Origin: CBDFMR01 sp965249765
GTDB taxonomy: Bacteria; Bacteroidota; Bacteroidia; Chitinophagales; Saprospiraceae
Assembly: GCA_965249765.1 (NCBI GenBank)
Contig: CBDFMR010000005.1
Coordinates: 868,001-932,000 of the forward strand
Direction: 5' to 3'
DNA: 64,000 nt
The position numbers and the translations under genes were made by a program. Shown here piece after piece: positions 35,742-44,844 of this stretch. Positions within the stretch are counted from its first letter, which is position 1. Every line of letters begins with the position of its first letter. The notes below the pieces were generated by a model. It was not told the DNA's origin and ran no database searches. It was given only the letters and a program-made list of their open reading frames with translations.

Positions 35742-35992
35742 ATATCACAGCGGGATGTATGACAAAATGCAGGTTGAGGTCATTTTTTTTATTGGGCACA
35801 TTTATAAATTTGGTTCGGGATTACTTCAAGGGATCATGACCCCTTGGACGATGAATGTCATGACACATGGGATGTCGTATATCACAACAGATTGATGTTA
35901 CATAAGGCTTAGAATCATACAAACGGTACAAGCGAAATCTAGATAACTATGAAGATCCTGCATTTTGTCATATACCCAATTTAAGACATCCC
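35742..35992. repeat. Nested inverted repeats, possible mobile or structured element
   Basis: TATGACAAAATGCAGG (35758-35773) is exactly inverted at 35957-35972. Just outside and inside, GGGATGT at 35752-35758 and GGGATGTC at 35869-35876 both pair with GACATCCC at 35985-35992. The string tatatcaca occurs at 35741 and 35878 as a direct repeat. Short perfect palindromes centred on TCATGA lie between. This could be a MITE-like element or a folded RNA. Confidence 0.55.
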
Positions 35993-36210
35993 GTGTACCC
36001 TACTTGGATTTAGGTATCTTTCCGCTGACTCAAAAATTAATTAAGAAGAGAGAAAACCCCCAAGCACTTTAGCCATACTCACTTCCAAACACACTCCCGA
36101 TTATTATCTGTGGTAACTCTCTGCCTACATTGCAATCTGGCAGATAGGCAGGAATCAAAGTAAAAGGGTTAAGCAGTTAATCCTCGAGGATTTTCAGAAA
36201 TGCTGGGAAT

Positions 36211-36242
36211 AGAAAACCCCATCCACAACAGCGGACGGGGTT
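36211..36242 (-). terminator. Terminator of tRNA-Phe
   Basis: On the minus strand, AACCCCGTCC pairs with GGATGGGGTT (one mismatch) around an 8-base loop, followed by TTCTATT. It starts 8 bases after the tRNA. Confidence 0.65.
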
Positions 36243-36249
36243 ATATAAG

Positions 36250-36322
36250 TGGTACCTCCAGGAATCGAACCAGGGACACCAGGATTTTCAGTCCTGTGCT
36301 CTACCAACTGAGCTAAGGTACC
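36250..36322 (-). tRNA. tRNA-Phe (anticodon GAA)
   Basis: The minus strand folds as a complete cloverleaf. The acceptor stem is GGTACCT/AGGTACC. The D arm contains AGCTCAGTTGGTAGAGC. The anticodon loop is CTGAAAA with anticodon GAA, and the T arm is CCTGG-TTCGATT-CCAGG. The discriminator base is A and CCA is not encoded. A TAAATTTG -7 element lies about 55 bases upstream and a terminator follows. Confidence 0.97.
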
Positions 36323-36377
36323 ATTAGGATTTTTTACTTGATCCATTACAAGGCTTCTATTGCATTCTAAAGCGCCG

Positions 36378-36385
36378 CAAATTTA
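36378..36385 (-). promoter_or_regulatory. Promoter -7 element of tRNA-Phe
   Basis: On the minus strand TAAATTTG matches TAnnTTTG exactly, about 55 bases upstream of the tRNA 5' end. Confidence 0.5.
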
Positions 36386-36416
36386 GCCAAATTTTAAAAT
36401 TGGATAAGGATTCTGA

Positions 36417-37654
36417 TAAATTTAGTGTGCCTAACAAATTGCACTTTCCTTGTACTCAGGCCGCTGCGGCTATAATCCTGCTTACAGTCGACCATACATT
36501 ACTTTTTTTGTAGCACCTTAAGTTTGCAATAGCCTGGGCTCCTTTTATTGACCATATAGTTTCAGTCGTTGTTGAATGACGCTGCGATGTGCTGACTCTA
36601 TTGGTCCTGATCCTATCATCAAGTCTTTTTCTTTATAGGCCCTATACTGCATTCGATCTTCATGTTCTAAATAATAAGTTTAATAATTTTTGTTTCGCCG
36701 TTTTTGATTCTTCGTTTCTAGGTTTGATCTTTTTTATTGCTGCCATTATTTTTTCGACTCCATTATCTAATAAAAGGTCTGATTGGTCTTTGACCCAGGA
36801 CTTTCGTTTTGCATCGTCTTTAAATTGATGATTAGCGAACAACACTAATTTTTCTTTGGCATGATAAAATCTAATATTTGGATAGCTCCTGGGTAGTTGT
36901 CCTCGGCCCAGTTCCATATCCATTTTGCCCCATCACCTATTATTATAAGGCACTAAAAAACGCTCGAATTTCGGAAAAAACTCGTTCACCCTCCCTAAGT
37001 GACTCACATATATTGATTTGGTGATTTCACGTCTATTGCATTGAATATCAACTATATCACTTCCATAAAATACCCGACCTAATTTCAATTCACGCCATTT
37101 GTCCTCTCGGGTAAATAACATCGAACCATCAATCATTACATATGCTGGAGTTGATTCTTCTTTCGTTTCGATCTGAGGAATAATAGATTCACAATTGCCT
37201 TTAATTAATCGATCTAGTTAATTCCCATAGTGCCACAAACTCGCTGTATTTGTGGTGCTGAAACCGATAAACCTAATAATTTATTGAGCAACACTGAACC
37301 TTCTTCAAATGCCACTGATTGTCCAATTAAGCACATAATACCTTGTATGCGTTCCGAAATTCCAAACTTCTTTGTGCACTTGCACAAAACATGGCCTTTC
37401 TTTATCTCAAGCTTTCCGAAGCTTGTTACTATCTTTTTTTTTGATTTCTACTCTTCGGAATTTTGCCACTAGGCTTCTGTATTGTAGCACACATAAATCG
37501 ACGACTCTATCTTGCCTTCTGTCTCAACAAATTGTGTTAATTCTTCACGTACTGCTTCTAGGATGGAATCGACTAACTCTTTCTTTGATTCCATGTTATA
37601 TTTGTTTTCACTAAGTTACACTTTTGTGCAATTTGTTATGCACACATAAATTTA
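36417..37654. mobile_element. Degenerate insertion sequence with terminal repeats and target duplication
   Basis: The ends GTGCCTAACAAATTGCAC (36427-36444) and GTGCAATTTGTTATGCAC (37626-37643) are inverted copies matching at 17 of 18 positions; similarity extends outward by a further GTG/CAC. Both are bordered by the 8-base string TAAATTTA (36417-36424 and 37647-37654), a likely target-site duplication. Inside is a decayed transposase gene on the minus strand. The element proper is about 1222 bases (36425-37646). It sits between tRNA-Phe and an MtfA-like gene whose start is 18 bases away. Confidence 0.75.
36456..37594 (-). pseudogene. DDE-type transposase, decayed (ISKra4-like, tentative)
   Basis: Read on the minus strand, fragments of one transposase appear in order but in different frames: MESKKELVDSILEAVREEL at the start (37594), then internal stops, MIDGSMLFTREDKWRELKLG, IGDGAKWIWNWAEDNYPGA, DFYHAKEKLVLFANHQF, DRMQYRAYKEKDLMIGSGP with IESAHRSVIQQRLKL, and finally IKGAQAIANLRCYKKSN before a TGA at 36456. 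At least two frameshifts and several stops make it inactive. The family name is tentative. Confidence 0.75.
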
Positions 37655-37671
37655 CGTTCATAAAATTAACT

Positions 37672-38505
37672 ATGCGAATTTATTCCCTTACCAAGGTTCT
37701 GGCACTACCCCTCGTAATTATCTTCGTTTATATCCTATACCTAGCCAAGGACAATCCATATAGTGAAAAAACATGGTTACTCATTATTCCTACTGTTCTT
37801 CTAACGGCCCTATACGTATTTCACGGACAGATCAACTATTGGTATCTGAAGAGAAACCCACCACCACTTGATAAGCCCATAGTTGAGTGGCTCACTAAGT
37901 ACAGCCGATACTATAACTCTCTGGGGGGAGATAGAAAGAAGCTATATGAAGAGAGGCTGGCCCTGTATCTTGAAGCTAGAGAATTCACATCGATAGGTGT
38001 GGAGAAACGAGGTGTGCCAGATGACATCAAGGGAATCATAGGGTCGATCCCAGTCATGATGACAATGAATGATGAGGATTTTTTACTCGGAGATTACGAT
38101 AGAGTATTCTTGTATAAGCACCCCTTCCCAAGTCCTGAAATGAAGTTTCTGCATACTGTGGAGACTGACCATGAAGATGGCGTGCTCATCTTTTCAATGG
38201 AGCATTTGATACCGCCTTTGGTTAATGCTCGTCAGATGTATAATATAGGTTGTCATGGGTATGCCGTAGCGTATCTGCAGCAGTATCCGACCAAGTCTAT
38301 CCTGGATGTAACAGAATCTCACATTCCAAATTTGGAAAAAATAAGCGGATTTTCTATGGAGAGAGTAGAAGAGATTCTAGGCTACAAATTGACCGACTTG
38401 CGTCCCATGGCGATTAATTATTATTTCACGTTTCCTGTGGATATGAAAAGTGTAACCCCTGACCTCTATCAAAAATTGGATGCTATCTTTGGGTTACATG
38501 TTTGA
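37672..38505 (+). CDS. MtfA-like membrane protein lacking the HExxH motif
   Basis: The 277-residue protein has two N-terminal membrane helices (about 5-23 and 32-50), then a soluble domain resembling MtfA/M90 zinc peptidases in its helical beginning (YEERLALYLEAREFTSIGVE and the VPDDIKGIIGSIPVMMTM segment). At the place where relatives carry HEFAH, this protein reads NIGCHGYAVAYLQ, so the metal-binding and catalytic residues are missing. It could be a pseudoenzyme or a distant family member. The start ATG at 37672 (MRIYSLTKVL) lies 18 bases after a dead insertion sequence. It overlaps the following alkyltransferase gene by 8 bases. Confidence 0.6.
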   Translation: MRIYSLTKVLALPLVIIFVYILYLAKDNPYSEKTWLLIIPTVLLTALYVFHGQINYWYLKRNPPPLDKPIVEWLTKYSRYYNSLGGDRKKLYEERLALYLEAREFTSIGVEKRGVPDDIKGIIGSIPVMMTMNDEDFLLGDYDRVFLYKHPFPSPEMKFLHTVETDHEDGVLIFSMEHLIPPLVNARQMYNIGCHGYAVAYLQQYPTKSILDVTESHIPNLEKISGFSMERVEEILGYKLTDLRPMAINYYFTFPVDMKSVTPDLYQKLDAIFGLHV

Positions 38506-38980
38506 CGACTACCTACATACATCTCTAGGAACAATCCTGTTGACAAGTAGTCATAAAGGTATCACTCACCTTACAATATCGGATTCAACACCGGCTGACA
38601 TCAATCCCAATGACATCACAATAGAAGCTAAGAAGCAGCTTAAAGAATATTTTATTGGGGATCTCAAAGAATTTTCTGTTCCATTGGATTATCGCAGGGG
38701 TACGCCCTTTAATAAATCTGTTTGGAAACGATTGCTACGTATACCTTATGGCCAGACTATATCCTACAAAAAAATTGCCATTGATCTGAACAATATTGAC
38801 GCAATAAGAGCAGTAGGTCATGCCAATGCTATCAACCCAATTGCCATCATGATACCTTGTCATCGAGTGATAGGAAGTGATGGTTCATTGACAGGTTACG
38901 CATATGGACTTGAAGTAAAAAGGAAATTACTGGCCCTTGAGAATCCAAGAACATTTGCAGAACAAGGGTCCTTGTTTTAA
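38498..38980 (+). CDS. ogt: Methylated-DNA--protein-cysteine methyltransferase
   Basis: The 160-residue protein repairs O6-alkylguanine by transferring the alkyl group to its own Cys. The active-site motif IPCHRVIG contains Cys121. The recognition helix segment SVWKRLLRIPYGQTISYKKI and RAVGHANAINPI before the active site are typical of Ogt/MGMT. Start at ATG 38498 (MFDDYLHTSLG), overlapping the end of the MtfA-like gene by 8 bases; an upstream in-frame start at 38480 is less likely. Confidence 0.93.
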   Translation: MFDDYLHTSLGTILLTSSHKGITHLTISDSTPADINPNDITIEAKKQLKEYFIGDLKEFSVPLDYRRGTPFNKSVWKRLLRIPYGQTISYKKIAIDLNNIDAIRAVGHANAINPIAIMIPCHRVIGSDGSLTGYAYGLEVKRKLLALENPRTFAEQGSLF

Positions 38981-39007
38981 TAGTGTGGAACAAGTAGACA
39001 AATGTTT

Positions 39008-39015
39008 TACTTTTG
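39008..39015 (+). promoter_or_regulatory. Promoter -7 element of the antiporter gene
   Basis: TACTTTTG matches TAnnTTTG, 25 bases before the ATG at 39040. Confidence 0.5.
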
Positions 39016-39039
39016 CTTGATTAAGCACAATACCCGACT

Positions 39040-40314
39040 ATGCATTTATTTACCATCATTACAATTCTTGTTGTCGTGTCTGCGGCTTTCGCTTACATCA
39101 ATGAGCGATTTGTAAAATTGCCTTACACTATTGGAGCTATGGTGATAACAATTGTGATGAGTATGGTACTCACCATATCTGGTTGGTTGGAGCCATCTCT
39201 CACCAATCCGCTCAAAGAACTTATCACGCAGATAGATTTCAGTACGGTATTACTGGAGATATTGCTGAGCTTTTTACTCTTTGCAGGTGCACTGCATACC
39301 AATTTTGACCAGCTTAGAGTGCAGCGTGGTCCTATTCTAGCATTTGCAACATTTGGTGTACTGGTATCAACGATGATAGTTGGGGTACTCATCTATTATG
39401 TACTCCAGATGCTCGGAATTGAAGTTGGCTTCATCTATTGTATACTATTCGGAGCACTGATTTCTCCCACGGACCCAATTGCCGTCCTTGGAATTCTCAA
39501 AAAAGTAGGCGTTCCCAAAAAACTGGAAACCAAGATTGTAGGAGAATCTCTCTTCAACGATGGGGTAGGTGTGGTCGTTTTCATGACGCTACTGGCTGTA
39601 GCGGAGGCGGGTGTCGATGAAATTACAGCAGGAGAGATTGGTCTTCTCCTGCTTGAGGAAATAGGTGGAGGTATTGTTCTTGGAATGGCGCTGGGTTATG
39701 TTGCGTTTAGACTCATGAAGAGCATAGACGATTATAGTGTCGAAGTACTTATAACGATCGCAATAGTTATGGGCGGATATCTACTTGCTCAATCATTGCA
39801 TTTTTCAGGTCCTCTGGCAGTCGTTGTCGCAGGCCTTATTGTAGGTCATGACACAGTGAGAGATACATCCATGTCAGAGTTGACGGAAATCTACATTGAC
39901 AAATTTTGGGAAACTTGGGATGCATTGCTCAACGGGATCCTTTTTGTTCTCATTGGATTGGAAATCTTGATCTTACCTTTTGAGAGCAGTTATGTGATAG
40001 CTGGATTGATTGCCATTCCAGTGATCCTTCTGGCGAGGTTTTTCTCGCTATCTATCCCCATAGGCGTTTATAAAAAGAAGCTAGAGTTTGTCCCCAATAC
40101 TGGTCTCATCATGACCTGGGGAGGCCTGAGAGGAGGTATATCGATTGCACTGGCACTGTCGCTAGCGTCAGACATGCCTAGCCGAGACCCTTTTATTGTG
40201 ATGACTTATATCGTAGTGATTTTTAGTATTGTGGTCCAAGGGTTGAGTATCGGAAAGGTTGCCAATAAGTTCATCGGTGATTATTCTGTTGAAAATCAAG
40301 AGGGGACTCATTAA
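39040..40314 (+). CDS. Na+/H+ antiporter, CPA1/NhaP type
   Basis: The 424-residue integral membrane protein has about 12-13 hydrophobic helices. The ion-binding region ISPTDPIAVLGILKKVG and GESLFNDGVGVVVFMTL carries the Asn-Asp pair of the CPA1 family in the discontinuous helices. RGGISIALALSL near the C terminus is also family-typical. It would exchange Na+ for protons across the inner membrane. It has its own promoter. A short, 15-residue cytoplasmic tail follows the last helix, so the large C-terminal regulatory domain of some relatives is absent. Confidence 0.92.
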   Translation: MHLFTIITILVVVSAAFAYINERFVKLPYTIGAMVITIVMSMVLTISGWLEPSLTNPLKELITQIDFSTVLLEILLSFLLFAGALHTNFDQLRVQRGPILAFATFGVLVSTMIVGVLIYYVLQMLGIEVGFIYCILFGALISPTDPIAVLGILKKVGVPKKLETKIVGESLFNDGVGVVVFMTLLAVAEAGVDEITAGEIGLLLLEEIGGGIVLGMALGYVAFRLMKSIDDYSVEVLITIAIVMGGYLLAQSLHFSGPLAVVVAGLIVGHDTVRDTSMSELTEIYIDKFWETWDALLNGILFVLIGLEILILPFESSYVIAGLIAIPVILLARFFSLSIPIGVYKKKLEFVPNTGLIMTWGGLRGGISIALALSLASDMPSRDPFIVMTYIVVIFSIVVQGLSIGKVANKFIGDYSVENQEGTH

Positions 40315-40444
40315 AGATTTCACTTATTTCTCTGTAACAATCTCAAGATCAGGAAATATTGTTAGATTGATTCGACAAATCACCAAAATATTTTCAAAAT
40401 CACGCAGCGTTGTTCAGACTGGACGTATTAGTATTAATAGTACT

Positions 40445-40451
40445 AAAGGAG
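40445..40451 (+). promoter_or_regulatory. Strong Shine-Dalgarno sequence
   Basis: AAAGGAG ends 4 bases before the ATG at 40456. Bacteroidota genes usually lack such a site, so it fixes this start and marks the gene as unusual in the window. Confidence 0.5.
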
Positions 40452-40455
40452 TGAA

Positions 40456-43400
40456 ATGATAAGGTTTCTTTTAACGTTCTTTTTTGCAGCGAGTATTCAA
40501 CATTCTTACTGCCAGTCATTAGAAATATGTGACAATGAGGAAGATGATGACCTGGATGGTCTAGTTGATCTCTATGATCCGGATTGCGAATGCAATGACC
40601 AGGTATACAATGCTTTCTGCGAGATCAACTGTGAATTTGTTCCTGACCAATTCCCCAATTTCATCATGGAACAGAAGTGGATTGCTCAACTAATTAACCC
40701 GCTGGATGTTGTTTATAGCAATCTCTTATCAGGAGATGTAGATGATGACCAAGATGTTGAAATAGTGGCGATAGCTAGAGCTACTACAGGGAATAAGGAC
40801 TTCTACATTGTTGTATTAGATGGTCTAACCGGACTTGAAGAAAATCGATTTCTCATTCAGAACAATGCTACCCAGACTCAGAGTATCACTCATGGTATCG
40901 CTATGGGTGATGTAGATCTGGATGGTAAGGCTGAATTTTTTGTAAAATTTTCAAATTATAATCTGGCAGCCTACGATGATGATGGCTCGCTTATGTGGGA
41001 GTCTTCTAGTAGGATTGACGAGGCATTCACACCTGGATTGGCGGATTTCAATAGCGACGGAGTACCCGAGGTGTACGTCGACGATTATATCTTTAATAGT
41101 CTTACGGGGGCGGTATTAGCGAAGGGAATAAGTGACTCTAAATCAGGCGCTCTTTTTACGGTAACTACCAATTCAATAGCCGCCGACGTATTACCCAATC
41201 CAGGGCTAGAATTAGTGGATGGCAATATTGTTTACATAGTTGAGATTATCAACCCAATTACTCAATCTGGAAACACAATGGTGTCAGTTGTTGCTGATTT
41301 ATCAGTTTCGGAAGGATTTACTTCAGTTGCTGATATAGATGGTGATGGCAATCTTGATGTAATTGTTCATCGAGATTCTGCTATTCTACCAGGAGGCGGA
41401 GGTCTGTGGGTATGGAATCCTAGGACCACAGGTCTTATTGCTTCTTTTACTTCAGGAGAGTCGGCGAGTGTTCCATTTGTTGGTGATGTGAACAGTGATT
41501 GCCAGGCTGATATAGGAGTTGTAAGTAAAAATATTCTTAACATATACACTTATGACGCTTCGGCAACCTTAAGACTTTTATGGTCTTTGGTTATTAAGGA
41601 TCGTTCTGGTGCGACGGGCATTACGATGTTTGATTTCAATCAAGATGGCAAAAATGAGCTAGTTTATAGGGATGAGGATTTTCTTAGAATCATAAACGGA
41701 GAAACTGGAACTACGATAACTACATTTCCAGTACGCAGCACAACTTTTGTAGAATATCCTATTATTGTAGACATTGATAACGATAAGCAGGCAGAAATTC
41801 TCGTTCAAGGTTACAATACCCAGTTGATAGGTGAAATATATGCTTTCGAATCAGCAGATCAACCTTGGGCACCGACTCGAGAAGTCTGGAATCAATACAG
41901 TTATAACGTCACCAACATAAATGACAATCTGACTATACCCAGATCACCACAGAATCCAGCCGTATTCATTGATGGAACTGATGACTGTCTTAGCGCAACT
42001 TGCCCACAACCCTATAATGGATTCCTTACTCAGGCTACTTTCCGTACCCAGAATGGATGTGTTCAGTTCCCTACTGTAGATCTGGAAATAAGCCTGGAAA
42101 GTTCTTTTTGTACATCTGAAAATGAAGTGACAATATGCCTAATAATAACTAACCTGGACGATGACATTTCGTATTATGACTCCGTCAAGGTTTCTTTTTT
42201 TGGATTGAAACCATTGGTATCTGACAATCTTTTTCTAGAGGAGACAGTGGACTTAAATCTGGACCCTGGAGAAGAATCTCCTCAAATTTGTATAGTTGTA
42301 CCATCGGGTTCTAATGGGAATTTATACTTCGTAAGTATCAATGCGGAAATCACTTCAAGTTCTATCTCGTTTCCAGAGAATAGTAGTTATGAGTGTAATT
42401 ATGCCAATAATATTGACTCTATAATTCTGATTACCAATATGGGAGAATTAGATCTAGGACCTGACCTCGTCTTATGTCCTGGTGCTCCTATTGTACTTGA
42501 TGCTGGTGATGAGTTCTCTTCCTATTCCTGGAACACCGAGGAAAACATTTCTTCCATAGAGGTCAGTCAACCTGGTGACTATTCTGTTGTAGTTACTGAT
42601 ATCTGTCAGAATACGTTGAGTGATAGTATATCAGTATCCGTAGCTGACATAGATATTCTGAAAATACTGGGCAACAGTATAGAAACATGTGAAGAATCTG
42701 CAGTATATGTGTCTCTCTATCAAGGGGGATGGCCGTATACGGATGTTTTGTGGGGACCAAGTAATATTATAGACTGTCCGACTTGCGAAAACATTATGGC
42801 ACAAGTCGATAGTAATACTGTTATTACGGTATCGGCAAACGTAGGTGGATGTGTGTACAGAGACTCTTTGTTAGTAGAAATTAAAGAAACCGTTACAACT
42901 GAATTAAATGAAACAATTTGCTATGGTGACTCGCTACTATTTGGTGGATCATATTATTTCAATACCGATGTATATGGTTACAATGTTGGTCTTTGTGATT
43001 CCGTATTTACTATAAACCTCGAGGTAGGAGAAATGATCTCAGACACCCTTGATGCATCCATTTGTCCTGGCGATTCTATTAGCATTGGTCCTTTTTGGTA
43101 TGATACTTCAGATAATATTTTAGTCAACTTGACCTCTGCTACTGGATGTGATAGTAGTGTCTTATTAAGACTAACTATGAAGGATTCTATCAATACGGCT
43201 CTGGATTTTACACTCTGTGCAGGAGATAGCTTGATTGTCAATGGATCAGTATACTCTGAGGCTGGAAGTTACCGAGAAACAATAACTATTCCCATGGGAT
43301 GTGATAGTATTGTTGACTTTACGATAGACGTTGAAGCTCCAATTTTAGAATTTGAAAGCCATCAAATATGTCAAGGAGAGGTAGTGAAAATTGGTAACCA

Positions 43401-44829
43401 TATCTTCAGTACAACAACACAGGATACATTGGTATTACAGACAAGTACTGGCTGTGACAGCATAATATATGTTGATGTGATTGTTGATGAAATTTTTTAT
43501 ATGGATGAAGGTATGAGCATCTGTAGTGGAGATAGTGTGGAGATAAATGGTATATGGATATCCGATGCGGGTGAATATCCCCTGTATTTATTTTCACAAA
43601 ATGGATGTGATAGTACCATTAGTATAGACCTTAATGTAAATGAAACGTATTATATAGAAGAAAACCTTGACATTTGTACAGGGGATAGTGTTCAAATATA
43701 TGGCGTGTGGGTGTCAGATGCAGGTGAGTACCCTTTGTTTTTAGTTTCGCAAAATGGATGTGATAGCATCATTAATATTATTGTCGAGGTTGAGTCTTTA
43801 ACAGAAACCTTTTCAGAGGTTTCTATTTGTGCAGGAGACTCTGTCTTTGTCTATGATGAGTACATTACGGTGGATGGCGTATATGTAGATACCATTCCTG
43901 GTGTTGATTGTGATGCGATTATAAGTACAACGGTAATTGTTAACCCGCCCTCATTTACTACTGAGGAATTATTTTTGTGTCCGGCGGATACTTTATTTAT
44001 CAATGGAACCCCTATCCATGAGGGAGGCTCTTTTCCTTACAATTATTTTGATGAAAATGGCTGTGATTCTGTGCATACATATATCGTCACTGAGATACCA
44101 GAACCTGGATTGCCAGTGTTGGAAAAAGATTGCGATAGCGGTGTTACGATGGTATCTATACCAGATTTGGCAGACTGGAACGTAAAATGGAGTAATGGCT
44201 CTGAAGATATAGAAACTGCATATGACGTTGCTGGGCCAGCATCCGTAGAATTGTTTAATATTTCAGAATTTTGTGAAGTAGAATACTTCTTTTACATAGG
44301 TGGAATACCGGCTTTGAGTGATTTGCCCACGTTACCCGACATAACGATTGGTTCTGATGAGTTTTTGCCACTTAACTTTGATCTGGACCCCGACCAATGG
44401 CAAATAGAGTGGTCGTCGGAATACGCTGAGATAGATTGTCTTGATTGCGATCATATTTCAATATCATCAAATGTAGACACGGAAGTTTCAGTGACTTATA
44501 TACACTCTTCTGGGTGTGAATTTGAGGATTCATTCTTCCTTACTATCAAAGGGCAAAATGATATTTATATACCTAATATTTTTTCTCCTAATGGAGACAA
44601 TACAAACGATATATGGTCTGTGTATTTGGATAATTCAACTAATATTAATCTTTCCATTTTTGATAGATGGGGCAACCGAGTTGCAAGTTGGAAAAACAGC
44701 AGCATAGTAAAATGGGACGGAACCATGAATGGTACTCCTGTCGTGGAAGGAATATATGTCTACTATATAAGTTATATGGTTAACAAGCAGCAAATTGAAA
44801 TTGCAGGAGATATCATGGTTATCAGATAA
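40456..44829 (+). CDS. T9SS type B sorting domain giant protein with FG-GAP propeller and GCDS repeats
   Basis: The 1457-residue protein has a signal peptide (LLTFFFAASIQHSYCQS) followed by an acidic MopE-like segment (CDNEEDDDLDGLVDLYDPDC). Residues about 75-470 form an FG-GAP/VCBS propeller with at least seven calcium loops, such as GDVDLDGKAEF, DFNSDGVPEVY and DIDGDGNLDVI. Residues about 790-1210 consist of some eight GCDS repeats with the pattern CxGDSVxIxGxWxSDAGEYP. The C terminus (about 1370-1457) is a type B sorting domain (IYIPNIFSPNGDNTNDIWSV and SIFDRWGNRVASW). It is predicted to be exported by T9SS and surface-attached, with an adhesive role inferred. Confidence 0.88.
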   Translation: MIRFLLTFFFAASIQHSYCQSLEICDNEEDDDLDGLVDLYDPDCECNDQVYNAFCEINCEFVPDQFPNFIMEQKWIAQLINPLDVVYSNLLSGDVDDDQDVEIVAIARATTGNKDFYIVVLDGLTGLEENRFLIQNNATQTQSITHGIAMGDVDLDGKAEFFVKFSNYNLAAYDDDGSLMWESSSRIDEAFTPGLADFNSDGVPEVYVDDYIFNSLTGAVLAKGISDSKSGALFTVTTNSIAADVLPNPGLELVDGNIVYIVEIINPITQSGNTMVSVVADLSVSEGFTSVADIDGDGNLDVIVHRDSAILPGGGGLWVWNPRTTGLIASFTSGESASVPFVGDVNSDCQADIGVVSKNILNIYTYDASATLRLLWSLVIKDRSGATGITMFDFNQDGKNELVYRDEDFLRIINGETGTTITTFPVRSTTFVEYPIIVDIDNDKQAEILVQGYNTQLIGEIYAFESADQPWAPTREVWNQYSYNVTNINDNLTIPRSPQNPAVFIDGTDDCLSATCPQPYNGFLTQATFRTQNGCVQFPTVDLEISLESSFCTSENEVTICLIITNLDDDISYYDSVKVSFFGLKPLVSDNLFLEETVDLNLDPGEESPQICIVVPSGSNGNLYFVSINAEITSSSISFPENSSYECNYANNIDSIILITNMGELDLGPDLVLCPGAPIVLDAGDEFSSYSWNTEENISSIEVSQPGDYSVVVTDICQNTLSDSISVSVADIDILKILGNSIETCEESAVYVSLYQGGWPYTDVLWGPSNIIDCPTCENIMAQVDSNTVITVSANVGGCVYRDSLLVEIKETVTTELNETICYGDSLLFGGSYYFNTDVYGYNVGLCDSVFTINLEVGEMISDTLDASICPGDSISIGPFWYDTSDNILVNLTSATGCDSSVLLRLTMKDSINTALDFTLCAGDSLIVNGSVYSEAGSYRETITIPMGCDSIVDFTIDVEAPILEFESHQICQGEVVKIGNHIFSTTTQDTLVLQTSTGCDSIIYVDVIVDEIFYMDEGMSICSGDSVEINGIWISDAGEYPLYLFSQNGCDSTISIDLNVNETYYIEENLDICTGDSVQIYGVWVSDAGEYPLFLVSQNGCDSIINIIVEVESLTETFSEVSICAGDSVFVYDEYITVDGVYVDTIPGVDCDAIISTTVIVNPPSFTTEELFLCPADTLFINGTPIHEGGSFPYNYFDENGCDSVHTYIVTEIPEPGLPVLEKDCDSGVTMVSIPDLADWNVKWSNGSEDIETAYDVAGPASVELFNISEFCEVEYFFYIGGIPALSDLPTLPDITIGSDEFLPLNFDLDPDQWQIEWSSEYAEIDCLDCDHISISSNVDTEVSVTYIHSSGCEFEDSFFLTIKGQNDIYIPNIFSPNGDNTNDIWSVYLDNSTNINLSIFDRWGNRVASWKNSSIVKWDGTMNGTPVVEGIYVYYISYMVNKQQIEIAGDIMVIR

Positions 44830-44844
44830 TACTTGAGAGAATTC

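Larger units (their letters stand above)
35677..36249. other. Palindrome-rich intergenic region before tRNA-Phe
   Basis: No gene is visible in these 573 bases. The left half (35742-35992) holds nested inverted repeats described separately, including a 20-base near-palindrome at 35827-35846 (CAAGGG/CCCTTG) and TGTCATGACA at 35856-35865. The right end has the tRNA terminator. Nothing is recognised between about 36000 and 36210. Confidence 0.55.

Noticed and set aside
36589..37614. Several plus-strand frames of 79-80 residues
   Set aside because: They lie opposite the decayed transposase on the minus strand and have no domain or signal of their own.
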